In this document: positions 25,990 to 35,023 of the stretch, one piece after another
Position numbering within the stretch: the first letter of the stretch is position 1
Layout of the letters: every line of letters starts with the position of its first letter
NCBI RefSeq assembly: GCF_029023725.1
Contig: NZ_CP119075.1
Coordinates: 4,769,501 to 4,833,500 of the forward strand
DNA from: Synoicihabitans lomoniglobus
Lineage (GTDB): Bacteria; Verrucomicrobiota; Verrucomicrobiia; Opitutales; Opitutaceae
Length of the DNA: 64,000 nucleotides
Direction of reading: 5' to 3'
Translations under genes and position numbers: made by a program
The notes under the pieces: model-generated
Databases searched by the model: none
What the model was told of the DNA's origin: nothing
The model's input: the letters and a program-made list of their open reading frames with translations, nothing else

Positions 25990-28365
25990 TCACCCGCTGA
26001 AGTCGAACTTCACTTCGCCGGCGATGATCTTGAGTTTGGCGTCGAAGGGCTTGCCGGCCTTGGAGGTGAATCCACTCAAGAGCTCAGTCTCACGGTTGGC
26101 CAGGAGCGCCTTCACGATGTCGGGGGTGATCTCTTTTTGCGCGATGGTTTTCCACACCACAAAACCACAACCGTTTTTCCAATTGGAACAGCCGTAGGCT
26201 TTTTTGCCTTCCACAATGTCGCCCGCGCATTCCGGGCAAAGTCCGAAGGCGTCGGTTTTCGCGTCACTCTTTTCCACCGGAGCGAGGTCGTAGGCGGGTT
26301 CGCCTTTTTTGGTGAAGCGCAGGTGGGCAAACTTCGCCTTGCCGTTCACCACGATGCGATGCGGCGTGAGACTTTTTTTGTGGATGAGGATTTCTCGCGC
26401 GAGCACGGGTGTCACCGTCAGTCCCCAGAGCTCGCCGGGGAGCACGAATTTACAGCCCGTTTTCCATTTCGAACAACCGTAGCCGGTGCGACCGCGAATG
26501 ACGGGCGCGTGGCAGCAGGGGCACGGTCCGAGGTTGGTAAGGTCGATCGTCGACTCGGCTTTGTTGGCCAAAATCTCCCGCGTGTAGTCACACACTTCGG
26601 CCATGAACTTGGCCGGTTCGTAGGCGCCGCGTTCCATTTGCTTGAGCCGGAACTCCCAGTCTCCCGTGAGCTCAGGAGACTTGAGCCGTTCGTCCTGCAC
26701 GAGGCCGATCAGGGCGCGACCGGAATCGGTGCTGATGAGCGCCTTGCGTTTCCGTTCGACGTATTTGCGCGTGATGAGGACTTCGATGATCGAGGCGCGC
26801 GTCGCGGGCGTGCCAACGCCCTTTTCCTTGAGCGCTTCTTTCAACGTCTCGTCGGTCACGATCTTGCCGGCGGTCTCCATGAGGGACAGCAGACTGGCTT
26901 CGTTAAAACGCTTCGGCGCAGAGGTCTTGCCGGTGACCAGCAAGGGTTCGTGCGGATTGCTTTCACCTTCTACAAAGTCGGGCAGCACCTGCTTCGTATC
27001 GTCATCATCCGTCGTATCCGACTTCCCCTTACCTTTGCGTTTTGGGGGTTCGTCGTCGTCTTCGGTCTTGGGGTCGTTGGCGTAGAGCGCTTCCCAACCG
27101 AGGTCGACGATGACCGTGCCGCGGGCGCGAAACGGCTCTGCGGCGGACACGGCGTCGACCGTCGTGACGGCCCGGACGGCCGACGGATAAAACGCCGCGA
27201 TGAGTCGTGTCACGACGGCATCGTAGAGCTTGGCTTCGTCTCCGGAGAGCCGATCCCCGAGGATCGTGGTCGGGATGATGGCGTGGTGATCGGCGACCTT
27301 GGTGTCGTCGATGATGCGCTTGGAAAAATTGAGCGCGGCGAGGTCGAGCGGTTCGATCTCGGCGGGCTTTACGGTGCGGAGTTTTTCCATCAACGGCGCG
27401 ATGGTTGGCTGCAGGTCCGCCGTGAGGTAGCAGCTGTCGGTTCGCGGGTAAGTGAGGTGCTTGGACTCGTAGAGACTTTGCGCGAGTTTGAGCGTCTGGT
27501 CCGCCGTGAAACCGTGGCGTTTGTTCATGTCGCGCTGCAGGCTGGTGAGGTCGTAAAGCAGCGGCGGATGCGCGAGGGCGTTTTTCTTCGCCACCCCCGT
27601 GACCACCAGTGGCTCGGTCGCTACTTTTTCGATGATCGCCTGGGCTTCGGTCTGGGCGGTAAACTTGCCGCCGGTGTGCTTGAATTTCGCGTCCCGACAC
27701 TTGGTGTGCACCTCGAAAAACTCCTCCGGCACGAAGTATTCCACCTCCAGATCGCGGTTCACGATCATGGCGAGAATGGGGGTTTGCACGCGCCCGAGAC
27801 TGAGCAGCAATTTGCGCCGACCGTATTCGACGGTGAAGAAGCGCGTCGCGTTCATGCCCACAATCCAATCGGCCTCGCTGCGGCAGCGCGCGGCATGGTA
27901 GAGCGGCTCGTAGGCCGCGGCGGGTTTGAGCTCGGCGAAGCCCTTGGCAATGGCCTCGTCGGTGAGCGAGCTGATCCAGAGACGCTTGACGGGTTTGGCC
28001 TCACAGCCGGTCCAGTTGAGGATGTAGCGAAAGATCAACTCGCCCTCGCGACCGGCGTCCGTCGCACAGATGATTTCGTCGGCCGTTTCGAAGAATTTTT
28101 TGATCGTCGCCAACTGCTCAGTCGCCGAGCCGTCGGCACGCGGCCGGAGTTGAAATGGGTCGGGAATGATCGGCAGCGCGGAGAGCCGCCACGGCTTCCA
28201 GTCGAGGGTGTAATCCTCGGGCTCCTGCAACTCGATGAGGTGGCCGAACGCCCACGTCACCACCCAGCCATTACCTTCGAGAAAGCCATTGCCGCGGGAG
28301 GTCGCCCCAAGGTGTTTCGCGAGGTCGCGAGCGACGGAAGGTTTTTCAGCAATAACGACTTTCAT
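25990..28365 (-). CDS. topB: DNA topoisomerase III (type IA)
   Basis: 791 residues from ATG 28363-28365 (MKVVIAEKPSVARDLAKHLG). The TOPRIM domain comes first (AEKPSVA; ATDAGREGELIFRY with the acidic metal site), then the strand-passage gate with MNATRFFTVEYGRRKLLLSL and GRVQTPILAMIV, and the active-site tyrosine in LTYPRTDSCYL. A low-complexity acidic insertion (DDEPPKRKGKGKSDTTDDDD) precedes TPATRASIIEVL. The C-terminus has two Zn-ribbon-like topoisomerase repeats (CPCCHAPVIRGRTGYGCSKW; CPECAGDIVEGKKAYGCSNW). It relaxes or decatenates DNA by single-strand passage. The last codons are duplicated at 25322-25361. Confidence 0.93.
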   Translation of the reverse strand: MKVVIAEKPSVARDLAKHLGATSRGNGFLEGNGWVVTWAFGHLIELQEPEDYTLDWKPWRLSALPIIPDPFQLRPRADGSATEQLATIKKFFETADEIICATDAGREGELIFRYILNWTGCEAKPVKRLWISSLTDEAIAKGFAELKPAAAYEPLYHAARCRSEADWIVGMNATRFFTVEYGRRKLLLSLGRVQTPILAMIVNRDLEVEYFVPEEFFEVHTKCRDAKFKHTGGKFTAQTEAQAIIEKVATEPLVVTGVAKKNALAHPPLLYDLTSLQRDMNKRHGFTADQTLKLAQSLYESKHLTYPRTDSCYLTADLQPTIAPLMEKLRTVKPAEIEPLDLAALNFSKRIIDDTKVADHHAIIPTTILGDRLSGDEAKLYDAVVTRLIAAFYPSAVRAVTTVDAVSAAEPFRARGTVIVDLGWEALYANDPKTEDDDEPPKRKGKGKSDTTDDDDTKQVLPDFVEGESNPHEPLLVTGKTSAPKRFNEASLLSLMETAGKIVTDETLKEALKEKGVGTPATRASIIEVLITRKYVERKRKALISTDSGRALIGLVQDERLKSPELTGDWEFRLKQMERGAYEPAKFMAEVCDYTREILANKAESTIDLTNLGPCPCCHAPVIRGRTGYGCSKWKTGCKFVLPGELWGLTVTPVLAREILIHKKSLTPHRIVVNGKAKFAHLRFTKKGEPAYDLAPVEKSDAKTDAFGLCPECAGDIVEGKKAYGCSNWKNGCGFVVWKTIAQKEITPDIVKALLANRETELLSGFTSKAGKPFDAKLKIIAGEVKFDFSG

Positions 28366-28480
28366 GGACGAGCCCGACAACGAGATTTAACGCAAAGTCG
28401 CGGGGTCGCCAAGGACGCGAAGGCCGGCATGAGGTGAGACTGGGGCGACGGAGAGAGCCGCTCGGAAAACGCGGACGCAA

Positions 28481-29467
28481 TCAAACGATGCGGTTGGCCA
28501 TGTCGTCCGCGCGGTCGGCTTCGAAGGCGGCGAGGTTGTCCAGAAAGTGCGTGACGATGGCGTCGTCCTGATCCGAACGACCGCCGCCGGTGTGTGGCGT
28601 GATGTGGCAGTTCTTGGTCCGCCACAGACGGTGTTCCGGGGGCAACGGTTCGGGGTCCATCACATCAAGATAGGCGGAGTCGAGGTGACCCGATTCGAGC
28701 GCTTCCATGAGCGCATTCTGATCCACCGTGGGGCCGCGACCGATGTTGTAGAAACGGGCACCGCGTTTGAGCAGCGCGAGTCGGCGCGCGTTGACGAAAC
28801 CGGTCGTGGCTTCACTTTCCGGCAAAATGTTCACGAGGTGGTCCACCTCGGGCAGCACGGCGCTGAGCTTTTCCTCCGCGATCACATGCACCCCGGCTTC
28901 GCTGTAGGTGCGGCGACGCAGCGCGTAGATTTTCATGCCGAAAGGCTGCAGCAGCTCGACCAAACGACGCGCGATCGAGCCGTAGCTGAGCAGCAGCACC
29001 GTCTGCCCGTTGAGCAGCGTGGATTGGGCGCGACGATCGGTGTAGTTCCACGGTGGGGAGTCCTGGTGTTGATCGTTCCAGGACGCCGGGAGTTGCCGAG
29101 CCAGCGCGAGCATCTGCGCGAGCAAATGTTGCGCGCAGGGCTCGGCGAAGACGCCGGACATGTTGGTGAACAAGGCACCGCGAGCGCCGAGCGTTTCCTT
29201 GAAATCGGGTGTATCGTAACGGGCATAACCGGCAGTGGTCACTTCGACCCAGCGCAGTTTGGCGGAATCGCGGCTCTGGCTCACGTCGGGTTGGCCGAAG
29301 GCAATGTCGGCTTCGTTCATGGCGGCATCCGGCCCGCCGGCATCGAGCACCGAGGCGCTGGCGTTGCTGGCCCAGACGAGTTGGTGGCCTCGGTCGCGGA
29401 TGGCGGCGACGAGGCGTTGCGTGACGGTTTCGTTGAACTTGGCGTTGCACCAGATGGTGAGACTCAT
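28481..29467 (-). CDS. D-2-hydroxyacid dehydrogenase, NAD(P)-dependent
   Basis: 328 residues from ATG 29465-29467 (MSLTIWCNAKFNETVTQRLV). The catalytic domain wraps a Rossmann domain whose nucleotide motif is modified: LLSYGSIARRLVELLQPFG in place of GxGxxG. The family's Arg is in NIGRGPTVDQNALMEAL, and the end of the domain has LDVMDPEPLPPEHRLW with the catalytic His in CHITPHTGGG. It reduces a 2-keto acid or oxidises a D-2-hydroxy acid; substrate not identifiable. The gene lies 34 bases downstream of apt on the same strand. Confidence 0.85.
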   Translation of the reverse strand: MSLTIWCNAKFNETVTQRLVAAIRDRGHQLVWASNASASVLDAGGPDAAMNEADIAFGQPDVSQSRDSAKLRWVEVTTAGYARYDTPDFKETLGARGALFTNMSGVFAEPCAQHLLAQMLALARQLPASWNDQHQDSPPWNYTDRRAQSTLLNGQTVLLLSYGSIARRLVELLQPFGMKIYALRRRTYSEAGVHVIAEEKLSAVLPEVDHLVNILPESEATTGFVNARRLALLKRGARFYNIGRGPTVDQNALMEALESGHLDSAYLDVMDPEPLPPEHRLWRTKNCHITPHTGGGRSDQDDAIVTHFLDNLAAFEADRADDMANRIV

Positions 29468-29501
29468 GGCGAGGGGCGGACGACGGTGGTTGAGGTGAGA
29501 G

Positions 29502-30053
29502 TTATTCCGACTCGGAGAAGGAGCAAAGGGAGTGCACGGGCAAACCGGCTTCGCGGAGTTTGGCGGAGCCGCCGAGTTCGGGCAGATCGATGATGGCGGC
29601 CACGCCGACGACTTCCGCTTCGACTTTGGCAAAAAGTTTGGCGGCGGCGAGCAACGTGCCACCGGTCGCGATCAAGTCGTCGACGAGGAGCACGCGTTGG
29701 CCGGGCGCGCAGGCGTCGGTGTTGATCTGGATCGAGGCGGTGCCGTATTCGAGCGCATAGTCCTCGGTGTGCGTGGTGTAGGGAAGTTTGCCCTTTTTGC
29801 GCACGAGCACGAAGGGCTTGTGCAATTGGTAGGAAAGCGCGCCCCCGATGATGAAGCCACGTGCATCGATGGCCGCGATCACGTCGACCCCCAGTTGCGT
29901 GCAATCCAGCGAGAAGGCCTCGATCATGACCCGAAACGCCTCGGGATCGTTAAAGAGCGTGGTGACATCCCGAAAATTCACTCCGGCGATGGGCCAGTCG
30001 GGCACGGTGCGGATGCGGGCTTTAAGAAAGTTGGCGAGTCGGGTGGTATCCAT
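29502..30053 (-). CDS. apt: Adenine phosphoribosyltransferase
   Basis: 183 residues from ATG 30051-30053 (MDTTRLANFLKARIRTVPDW). It follows the Apt pattern: FRDVTTLFNDPEAFRVMIEA, the IDARGFIIGGALSYQL loop, the flexible KKGKLPYTTHTEDYALEYG segment, and the PRPP-binding motif VLLVDDLIATGGTLLAAA. It salvages adenine plus PRPP to AMP in the cytoplasm. It is likely co-transcribed with the dehydrogenase downstream; an agarase-like gene ends 69 bases upstream of it. Confidence 0.95.
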   Translation of the reverse strand: MDTTRLANFLKARIRTVPDWPIAGVNFRDVTTLFNDPEAFRVMIEAFSLDCTQLGVDVIAAIDARGFIIGGALSYQLHKPFVLVRKKGKLPYTTHTEDYALEYGTASIQINTDACAPGQRVLLVDDLIATGGTLLAAAKLFAKVEAEVVGVAAIIDLPELGGSAKLREAGLPVHSLCSFSESE

Positions 30054-30122
30054 GGCGAGAGCAGAGGGGAAACGGGGGCAGACAATGCCGCCGCCCGGAC
30101 AAATGCGGCAAGGCAAACCCGG

Positions 30123-31331
30123 TCAGCCCGGCGCGTTCGACGCTCGGATCGCCGTGGCGGCCCGGTTGAGCGCGGTGAGCGGCGCCACCGTCAGCGGGTT
30201 GATGCGGCCGCTGCCATCCAACAGCCCGGGCGAAACGGGGTTGGCCTCGATGGTGTCGCCCGCCACGTGATGCGACCAGACGTAGCCCACGATATGGGGA
30301 TCCATCAACAATTGGGAGAGCTCTTCCCGGCCCTTCACCACCACCCGTTCGAGCAGACTTACGCCCCACGGTTCGTCGGCATCAGCTGGCAGCGCGGCCA
30401 GCGCGGACCAATTGTATTCCCACAACAACTCCGCCGCCCGGCCCTGCCCGAGCCCGGGTTGACGCACCAACAACACGTCGAAGTGAGCGGCGGCACTGTC
30501 CCTCACCACCAGCGGTGTGACTTCGTTCAGCGGAGCACTCAGCAACAACCGCGCCGGGTCGACCCGGCGAACGGACTCGGCCACGATGCGATGATAACGC
30601 AGCGCGAATTCCCGCTGAAAACGCTCCAAATCCACGCGGTAGCCCGGCGAATCCAACGCGATCTCGTCCCGGGTCATTTGGCGCACCGATTCCTTGTTGG
30701 CCAAGGCCAGCCCCCAGTCGCGAGCCAGTTGCGCCAACTCGCCTCCGCGTGTCGCAAAGACAAACTCCCAGGCCGCGTGGTAAGCGGCAAACGCCGGGTC
30801 GAGGCTCAGACAGGCCTGCAACAATCCCGGCCGGGTCAACGGCGCGTCGGGCGCGGCCACTGCGCCCCACCTCAATTCGTCATCCGTCACGTATCCGGCC
30901 AAACTGGCCGTGCGCCGCACGGCGTTTGCGACTTGCTCCACCGCGGCGGGCCAGCGGGGATCAAACACATCGGGCAACAATACGCCCACGCTGCGAATCG
31001 CCAGGTCTCCCGCTTGCCGCAGCGCCAGGTGATGCAGGTGCGGCACCGCCCGATCACAAAACCCCTCGGCCACCGGCGGCGCCAACAGGTTGAATCCCCA
31101 CTCGCGCAACGCATCAACCACCGGCGCGTCGCCCAACGATTGCACCGCGCCCTGGACGCCCGCGACTGCGACCGGCCCCCGGACCGGATCGACCCACCAC
31201 CATTGCCCCGTCAAGGTGCGACCCACGCGGTGGCGCTCAGCCCCTCCCCGCCAGGCGTCGGGCTTGAAATCCGCCGCAGCAGGCGGACGGAGATCGGACG
31301 GAGGGGCAACGGGCGCGAAATGGTCGGGCAC
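30123..31331 (-). CDS. Agarase-like TIM-barrel protein (GH50-like), function unproven
   Basis: 402 residues, no clear signal peptide. The chain resembles the barrel of beta-agarase-type glycoside hydrolases: GQWWWVDPVRGPVAVAGVQG, a WGFNLLAPPVAEGF element, LAGYVTDDELRWGAVAAP (the position of the acid/base Glu in GH50), RFQREFALRYHRIVAESVRR and PARLLLSAPLNEV. The second catalytic Glu is not obvious, and the protein is shorter than true secreted agarases. It may therefore be a degenerate or intracellular relative. Location next to apt gives no clue. Confidence 0.5.
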   Translation of the reverse strand: MPDHFAPVAPPSDLRPPAAADFKPDAWRGGAERHRVGRTLTGQWWWVDPVRGPVAVAGVQGAVQSLGDAPVVDALREWGFNLLAPPVAEGFCDRAVPHLHHLALRQAGDLAIRSVGVLLPDVFDPRWPAAVEQVANAVRRTASLAGYVTDDELRWGAVAAPDAPLTRPGLLQACLSLDPAFAAYHAAWEFVFATRGGELAQLARDWGLALANKESVRQMTRDEIALDSPGYRVDLERFQREFALRYHRIVAESVRRVDPARLLLSAPLNEVTPLVVRDSAAAHFDVLLVRQPGLGQGRAAELLWEYNWSALAALPADADEPWGVSLLERVVVKGREELSQLLMDPHIVGYVWSHHVAGDTIEANPVSPGLLDGSGRINPLTVAPLTALNRAATAIRASNAPG

Positions 31332-31391
31332 GGGTGACGACGCTGAGGCGAGCCCCGCCGCTTGGAAAGGCCGATTACCAAACCGGCGAAC

Positions 31392-32000
31392 TTAATCCGG
31401 CCGTTCGACCGTGAACTGATCGCGCGTCGTGCAATAGTCGTCGCCCCCCATGCGCCCGATCAGATCGAGCCGACGCGGATCAATGCGGCCATCGATCCCC
31501 AGCACGGTGTCACTCACATGGGCCGTCAGTATCCGCCCGAAGACTACGTTGGCCACCCCCGGTTCGTCGCCCATGCGCACGATCTGGTGCAGTTTGCACT
31601 CCAACGCCACGCGGGCCGTCGCCACCCGCGGCGGTGCGACGCGCTCACTGGCCACGGATTCGATCCCAAACCGGGCGAACTCACTCTCACCATACGGCAA
31701 GGCCGCCGCGGTCGCGTTCATCGCCTCCGCCAAATCCGCCGAGACCAGATTGATCACAAATTCCTCCGTCTCCTCGATGTTGCGCAGCGTGTCCTTGGGC
31801 GTGCCATCGAACTTGGTCACAGGCACGAACATTATGGTGGGCGGACGCGAAGTGATGCCGTTGAAAAACGAAAAGGGGGCCAGATTCACGACGCCCTCGC
31901 CGCTCATGGTCGACACCCAGGCGATCGGCCGGGGAGCGATCATGGATACCATCCATTGGTAAGCTTGGCGTGAATCAATCTCGGTAAAGTCTAGTAACAT
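31392..32000 (-). CDS. Flavin reductase-like FMN-binding protein
   Basis: 202 residues with the DIM6/NTAB flavin-reductase split-barrel: YQWMVSMIAPRPIAWVSTMS, NLAPFSFFNGITSRPPTIMF, KDTLRNIEETEEFVINLVS and later LECKLHQIVRMGDEPGVANV. These segments bind FMN; members supply reduced flavin or catalyse small oxidoreductions. It is preceded by a 558-base non-coding stretch and is divergent from the pilus operon. Confidence 0.82.
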   Translation of the reverse strand: MLLDFTEIDSRQAYQWMVSMIAPRPIAWVSTMSGEGVVNLAPFSFFNGITSRPPTIMFVPVTKFDGTPKDTLRNIEETEEFVINLVSADLAEAMNATAAALPYGESEFARFGIESVASERVAPPRVATARVALECKLHQIVRMGDEPGVANVVFGRILTAHVSDTVLGIDGRIDPRRLDLIGRMGGDDYCTTRDQFTVERPD

Positions 32001-32558
32001 CTTACTATTGGGGATGAAGAATCGGGTTCACGCGGCAGTTCGGCATGCAGAAATGTGACGTCTCCAGTCGATGTAAAAAGGTCGGGAAACCACTCAAAAC
32101 GGAGTCGATATGAGTAAAACCCCTACGTAAAGACCGCAAACGCCCCGGACACTTTCAGAAATTTTTAACTTTTTTCAGATGCGCCACCCACTTGCATTTA
32201 CATTTACAGGCCAGTTATCCGGGATGAAATGAATAAATAACCCTAGTTTGGGGAAGGGGTGGCCGCCCGCGGAGTCAAAAAGGGAATAGTTTGTGAATAA
32301 GACTATAACACCATGTTATATAAAGGTTTATATTTACGCAACCAAGGGACCATTTGCCCAATTCCAACGCAGATGACGCAGCCCGTTCCCATCAGTCCCC
32401 CAACTCCGAGTCATTTCGCGTATACAGCGGAACTCTGGGCCATAGTTGCTTAACGACGAGCTGCTTACGGAATCCGACGCCCGGGCGGGTCCTACGTATT
32501 TTCGCAAATTGCCCGAACAACCATCTCATGGCTTAATTAGGGTCAACTCCCCGGATAG
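32001..32558. other. Long intergenic region ahead of the pilus operon
   Basis: 558 bases, AT-rich for this genome, serving two divergent transcripts. A TATAACA-CCA-TGTTATA inverted repeat at 32304-32320 is followed by TATAAAGGTTTATA, the likeliest promoter/operator area. No riboswitch consensus could be matched (cyclic-di-GMP classes were considered). Short open frames in it look spurious. Confidence 0.45.
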
Positions 32559-32993
32559 ATGAAATATTCCAACCATAACCGCAGCAAAAAGACCTCCGGT
32601 TTCACGATGGCGGAAATCGCCGTCTCGGCGACGGTCATGCTGTTTGTGATCACGGGAATGCTCGGAGCGGTCACGTCGGGAGTGCAGATGCTCGATTCCT
32701 CCAAACGGACCATCGTCGCCAGCAACCTCATCACGCATCACGTGAATGATCTGCGCCTCGCAGGCTGGGACACGGTTTCAACGCTCCCTGCCAATCGCAC
32801 CCTCACTCTCCCGGCCCGCTTCTCCTCGGTCGCCGATGGAATGACCCTCCAACGCACCGTCGTGGAGGAAGACACCGACCTCTATCGCGTCACCTTCACC
32901 GTCACCTGGAACGGTATCACGGGGCGCGCCTACAGCCGCAGCGATGACGCCCTCTTCGCCAAAAACGGACTCAGTGCCAGCTATGGTTACTAA
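32559..32993 (+). CDS. Type IV prepilin-like minor pilin (PilV-like)
   Basis: 144 residues. MKYSNHNRSKKTSGFTMAEIAVS shows a class III leader: basic leader, cleavage after G14, Phe at +1 and Glu at +5, then a hydrophobic helix (VSATVMLFVITGMLGAVTSG). The globular part contains ITHHVNDLRLAGWDTVSTLP and YRVTFTVTW, as in PilV-like minor pilins. First gene of the operon; the next gene starts inside its last codons. Confidence 0.85.
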   Translation: MKYSNHNRSKKTSGFTMAEIAVSATVMLFVITGMLGAVTSGVQMLDSSKRTIVASNLITHHVNDLRLAGWDTVSTLPANRTLTLPARFSSVADGMTLQRTVVEEDTDLYRVTFTVTWNGITGRAYSRSDDALFAKNGLSASYGY

Positions 32994-33522
32994 AGCACAG
33001 TCCTCTTCAAAGCGCGCCCGGGGATTCACCTTGGTCGAAGTCATGATCGCCGCCTCCCTGGCCGGCGTGATCACCCTCGGCGTGATCTCCAGCCTCACTT
33101 ATCTGGGTCGCAACCTGGTCCGCGTGGCCAACAACAGTGACCTGCAAACCCGGGCCGCCGTGGCTTCCGCCACGATGCAAAAGGACGTGGGCAACGCGAC
33201 CACCGTCACCAGCATCAGCAGCACGAGCGTCACCATGACGATCGACAACAATGGCACGGCCGAGTCGATCACCTACGCGTTCGACTCCGGTGCCGGTGAA
33301 GTCATCCGCACCGGCCCCAGCCACTCTTACACCGTGCTCCGCAACGTGCAGTCCTGCTCGTTCACGTTCTCCGACGCCGATTCGGCCGTCACCACCAACC
33401 CCACCGCCGTGCGCAAGATCGAAGTCGATGCCCGCACCGCCACCGGCGTCGCCAACGTCGGCACCTACGTCACTTACGAAATCGTCACCCCCGCGATGAT
33501 CGTCGCGACCTCCTCCCTCTAA
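32983..33522 (+). CDS. Type IV prepilin-like minor pilin (PilW-like)
   Basis: 179 residues from ATG 32983, which overlaps the end of the previous gene. MVTKAQSSSKRARGFTLVEV is a perfect prepilin leader (cleavage G14/F15, Glu+5), followed by MIAASLAGVITLGVISSLTYLG. The C-terminal part is beta-rich and Thr/Ser-rich, with paired cysteine-free strands up to VGTYVTYEIVTPAMIV. By size and position it corresponds to PilW or a GspJ-like pseudopilin. Confidence 0.85.
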   Translation: MVTKAQSSSKRARGFTLVEVMIAASLAGVITLGVISSLTYLGRNLVRVANNSDLQTRAAVASATMQKDVGNATTVTSISSTSVTMTIDNNGTAESITYAFDSGAGEVIRTGPSHSYTVLRNVQSCSFTFSDADSAVTTNPTAVRKIEVDARTATGVANVGTYVTYEIVTPAMIVATSSL

Positions 33523-33544
33523 TCCGTCCCCCCCCTTCCCTCCC

Positions 33545-34981
33545 ATGAAGACCAAACGGACAAATCCAGAAAGCGGCTCCACCATGCTGGCTTCCCTGTG
33601 TCTGTCCACGGTCGCCGCGATCTCACTGGGAAGCTACGTCACCATCACCTACAACTCCCTCAAGGAGTCCGACGCGATCGTGACCGCCGTGAGCGAAGAG
33701 CTCGCCGCCGAGAACGTGATGGAAGAGACGCTCTACACCGTCCAATCCATTGCCAACGACGTGATCCCGGACGATTGGTCCGTCGAGGATGGCACCACGA
33801 CCCGCACGATCACAGGCCTCAATTTGGCCACCGTCGCGAGTTCGCTGCCGGTTAAGTTCAATGAGGCAATCGACCTCCTCCCCGCCCCGGAAGTGGTGCA
33901 GAAGGTGCTCTCGCCGTTCGAAGCGCTGATGCAGAGTTACTACAGCCGTTTCTTTCGCTACCGCGAACCTGAACCGGAACCCGAAGTCGTCGTCGAGACC
34001 GAGGTGATCGACCCCACCGCCGTGGAAGTCGCCCTCAGCTCACCGGATGCAGACAACGTGCGCACGCTCACGCTCACCCAGAAAAAGCAAAACGATGACG
34101 GCTCCATCCTCGTGCGCACCCTGACCGCCACGATCGAGCCGCTGAAGCCGATCCAAAACGCCATCATCGCCGGACAAAACATTCGTCTCCGTCGCGCCGG
34201 CGTGGTCGACAGCTACCAATCCTCCCTCGGCACCTACGCCGAACAAACCCCCGGCTATGACGCTGTGCTCGCAGCCAAAAACATCGTCGTCAATCGCGCC
34301 GTCATCAGCGGCTACGTCTCCGCGTCCGGTGACCGCGCCCCTTACTTCGGTCGCCGCGCCGTCCTGCAAGGGCCCGATTCCGACCAACGCGAACCCATCG
34401 ATGGCACCCGTATCGTCGCGAGCCCTTACCAACCCAACCTCGACGCCTTGTCCGTCAGCGGCGTGGGCAGCGAATTCACGAACCAAAGCACCGTCCTGGG
34501 CAGCTCCGACTCCGCGGAACCTCGCATCTACTACGCCGGCAACGTCGACCTCTCGGGCGACCAACAAATCGTCATCAACGGCGACACCCAACTCGTGGTC
34601 GACGGCACGTTCCAACTCCGTGACAGCGCCCGCATCGTGGTGCAATCCGGCGCGAAACTCGAGCTGCAGGTCAAGGGCAACGTCAACCTCTCCGGCCAGG
34701 GTATCGTCAACGAATCCCAAGTGCCGGCCAATGTCGCCGTGATCGTCACGACGCCCTACGAATCCGAAGTGCTGATCTCCACCCGCACTCCCCTTCACGG
34801 CGTGATCTACGCGCCCAAAGCCAACATCCGCTCCGTCCGCGACGGCAGCGAATTGTTCGGCGCGATCGTCGCCCAACGGGTGATCTTCGACGAAGACACC
34901 AGCTTTCACTTCGACACCGATCTGCGTAAGGCTTCCTTCGACGGCATCGAGACAGCCTACGTTTTCGGCTCCGGCAAGTGA
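33545..34981 (+). CDS. PilX-like pilus assembly protein with C-terminal beta domain
   Basis: 478 residues. The N-terminus (ESGSTMLASLCLSTVAAISL) resembles PilX: a Gly-Ser start of a single hydrophobic helix lacking a full prepilin cleavage site. A long linker with an acidic EPEPEPEVVVETEV stretch leads to a parallel-beta-like C-terminal domain: NAIIAGQNIRLRRAGVVDSY, YYAGNVDLSGDQQIVINGD, LHGVIYAPKANIRSV and ELFGAIVAQRVIFDEDTSFH. This ending is typical of large PilX-type proteins in Verrucomicrobia and deltaproteobacteria. Probably a periplasmic or surface component of the pilus tip or secretion machine. Confidence 0.75.
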   Translation: MKTKRTNPESGSTMLASLCLSTVAAISLGSYVTITYNSLKESDAIVTAVSEELAAENVMEETLYTVQSIANDVIPDDWSVEDGTTTRTITGLNLATVASSLPVKFNEAIDLLPAPEVVQKVLSPFEALMQSYYSRFFRYREPEPEPEVVVETEVIDPTAVEVALSSPDADNVRTLTLTQKKQNDDGSILVRTLTATIEPLKPIQNAIIAGQNIRLRRAGVVDSYQSSLGTYAEQTPGYDAVLAAKNIVVNRAVISGYVSASGDRAPYFGRRAVLQGPDSDQREPIDGTRIVASPYQPNLDALSVSGVGSEFTNQSTVLGSSDSAEPRIYYAGNVDLSGDQQIVINGDTQLVVDGTFQLRDSARIVVQSGAKLELQVKGNVNLSGQGIVNESQVPANVAVIVTTPYESEVLISTRTPLHGVIYAPKANIRSVRDGSELFGAIVAQRVIFDEDTSFHFDTDLRKASFDGIETAYVFGSGK

Positions 34982-35023
34982 TCACGGCAGTTCGCGCCAG
35001 TTCGCTCGCCAAGCGGGCCCGGA

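Noticed and set aside
26137..28437. 766-codon open frame opposite topB
   Set aside because: Shadow of topoisomerase III codon usage, no recognisable motifs.
32354..32536. 60-codon frame in the pilus-operon leader
   Set aside because: No start signal, no protein-like pattern, lies in the AT-rich regulatory stretch.
32001..32558. Cyclic-di-GMP riboswitch before the pilus operon
   Set aside because: Looked for because the operon is pilus-related; scattered ACGCA and GGGAC words occur but not the conserved GEMM core or its pairing.
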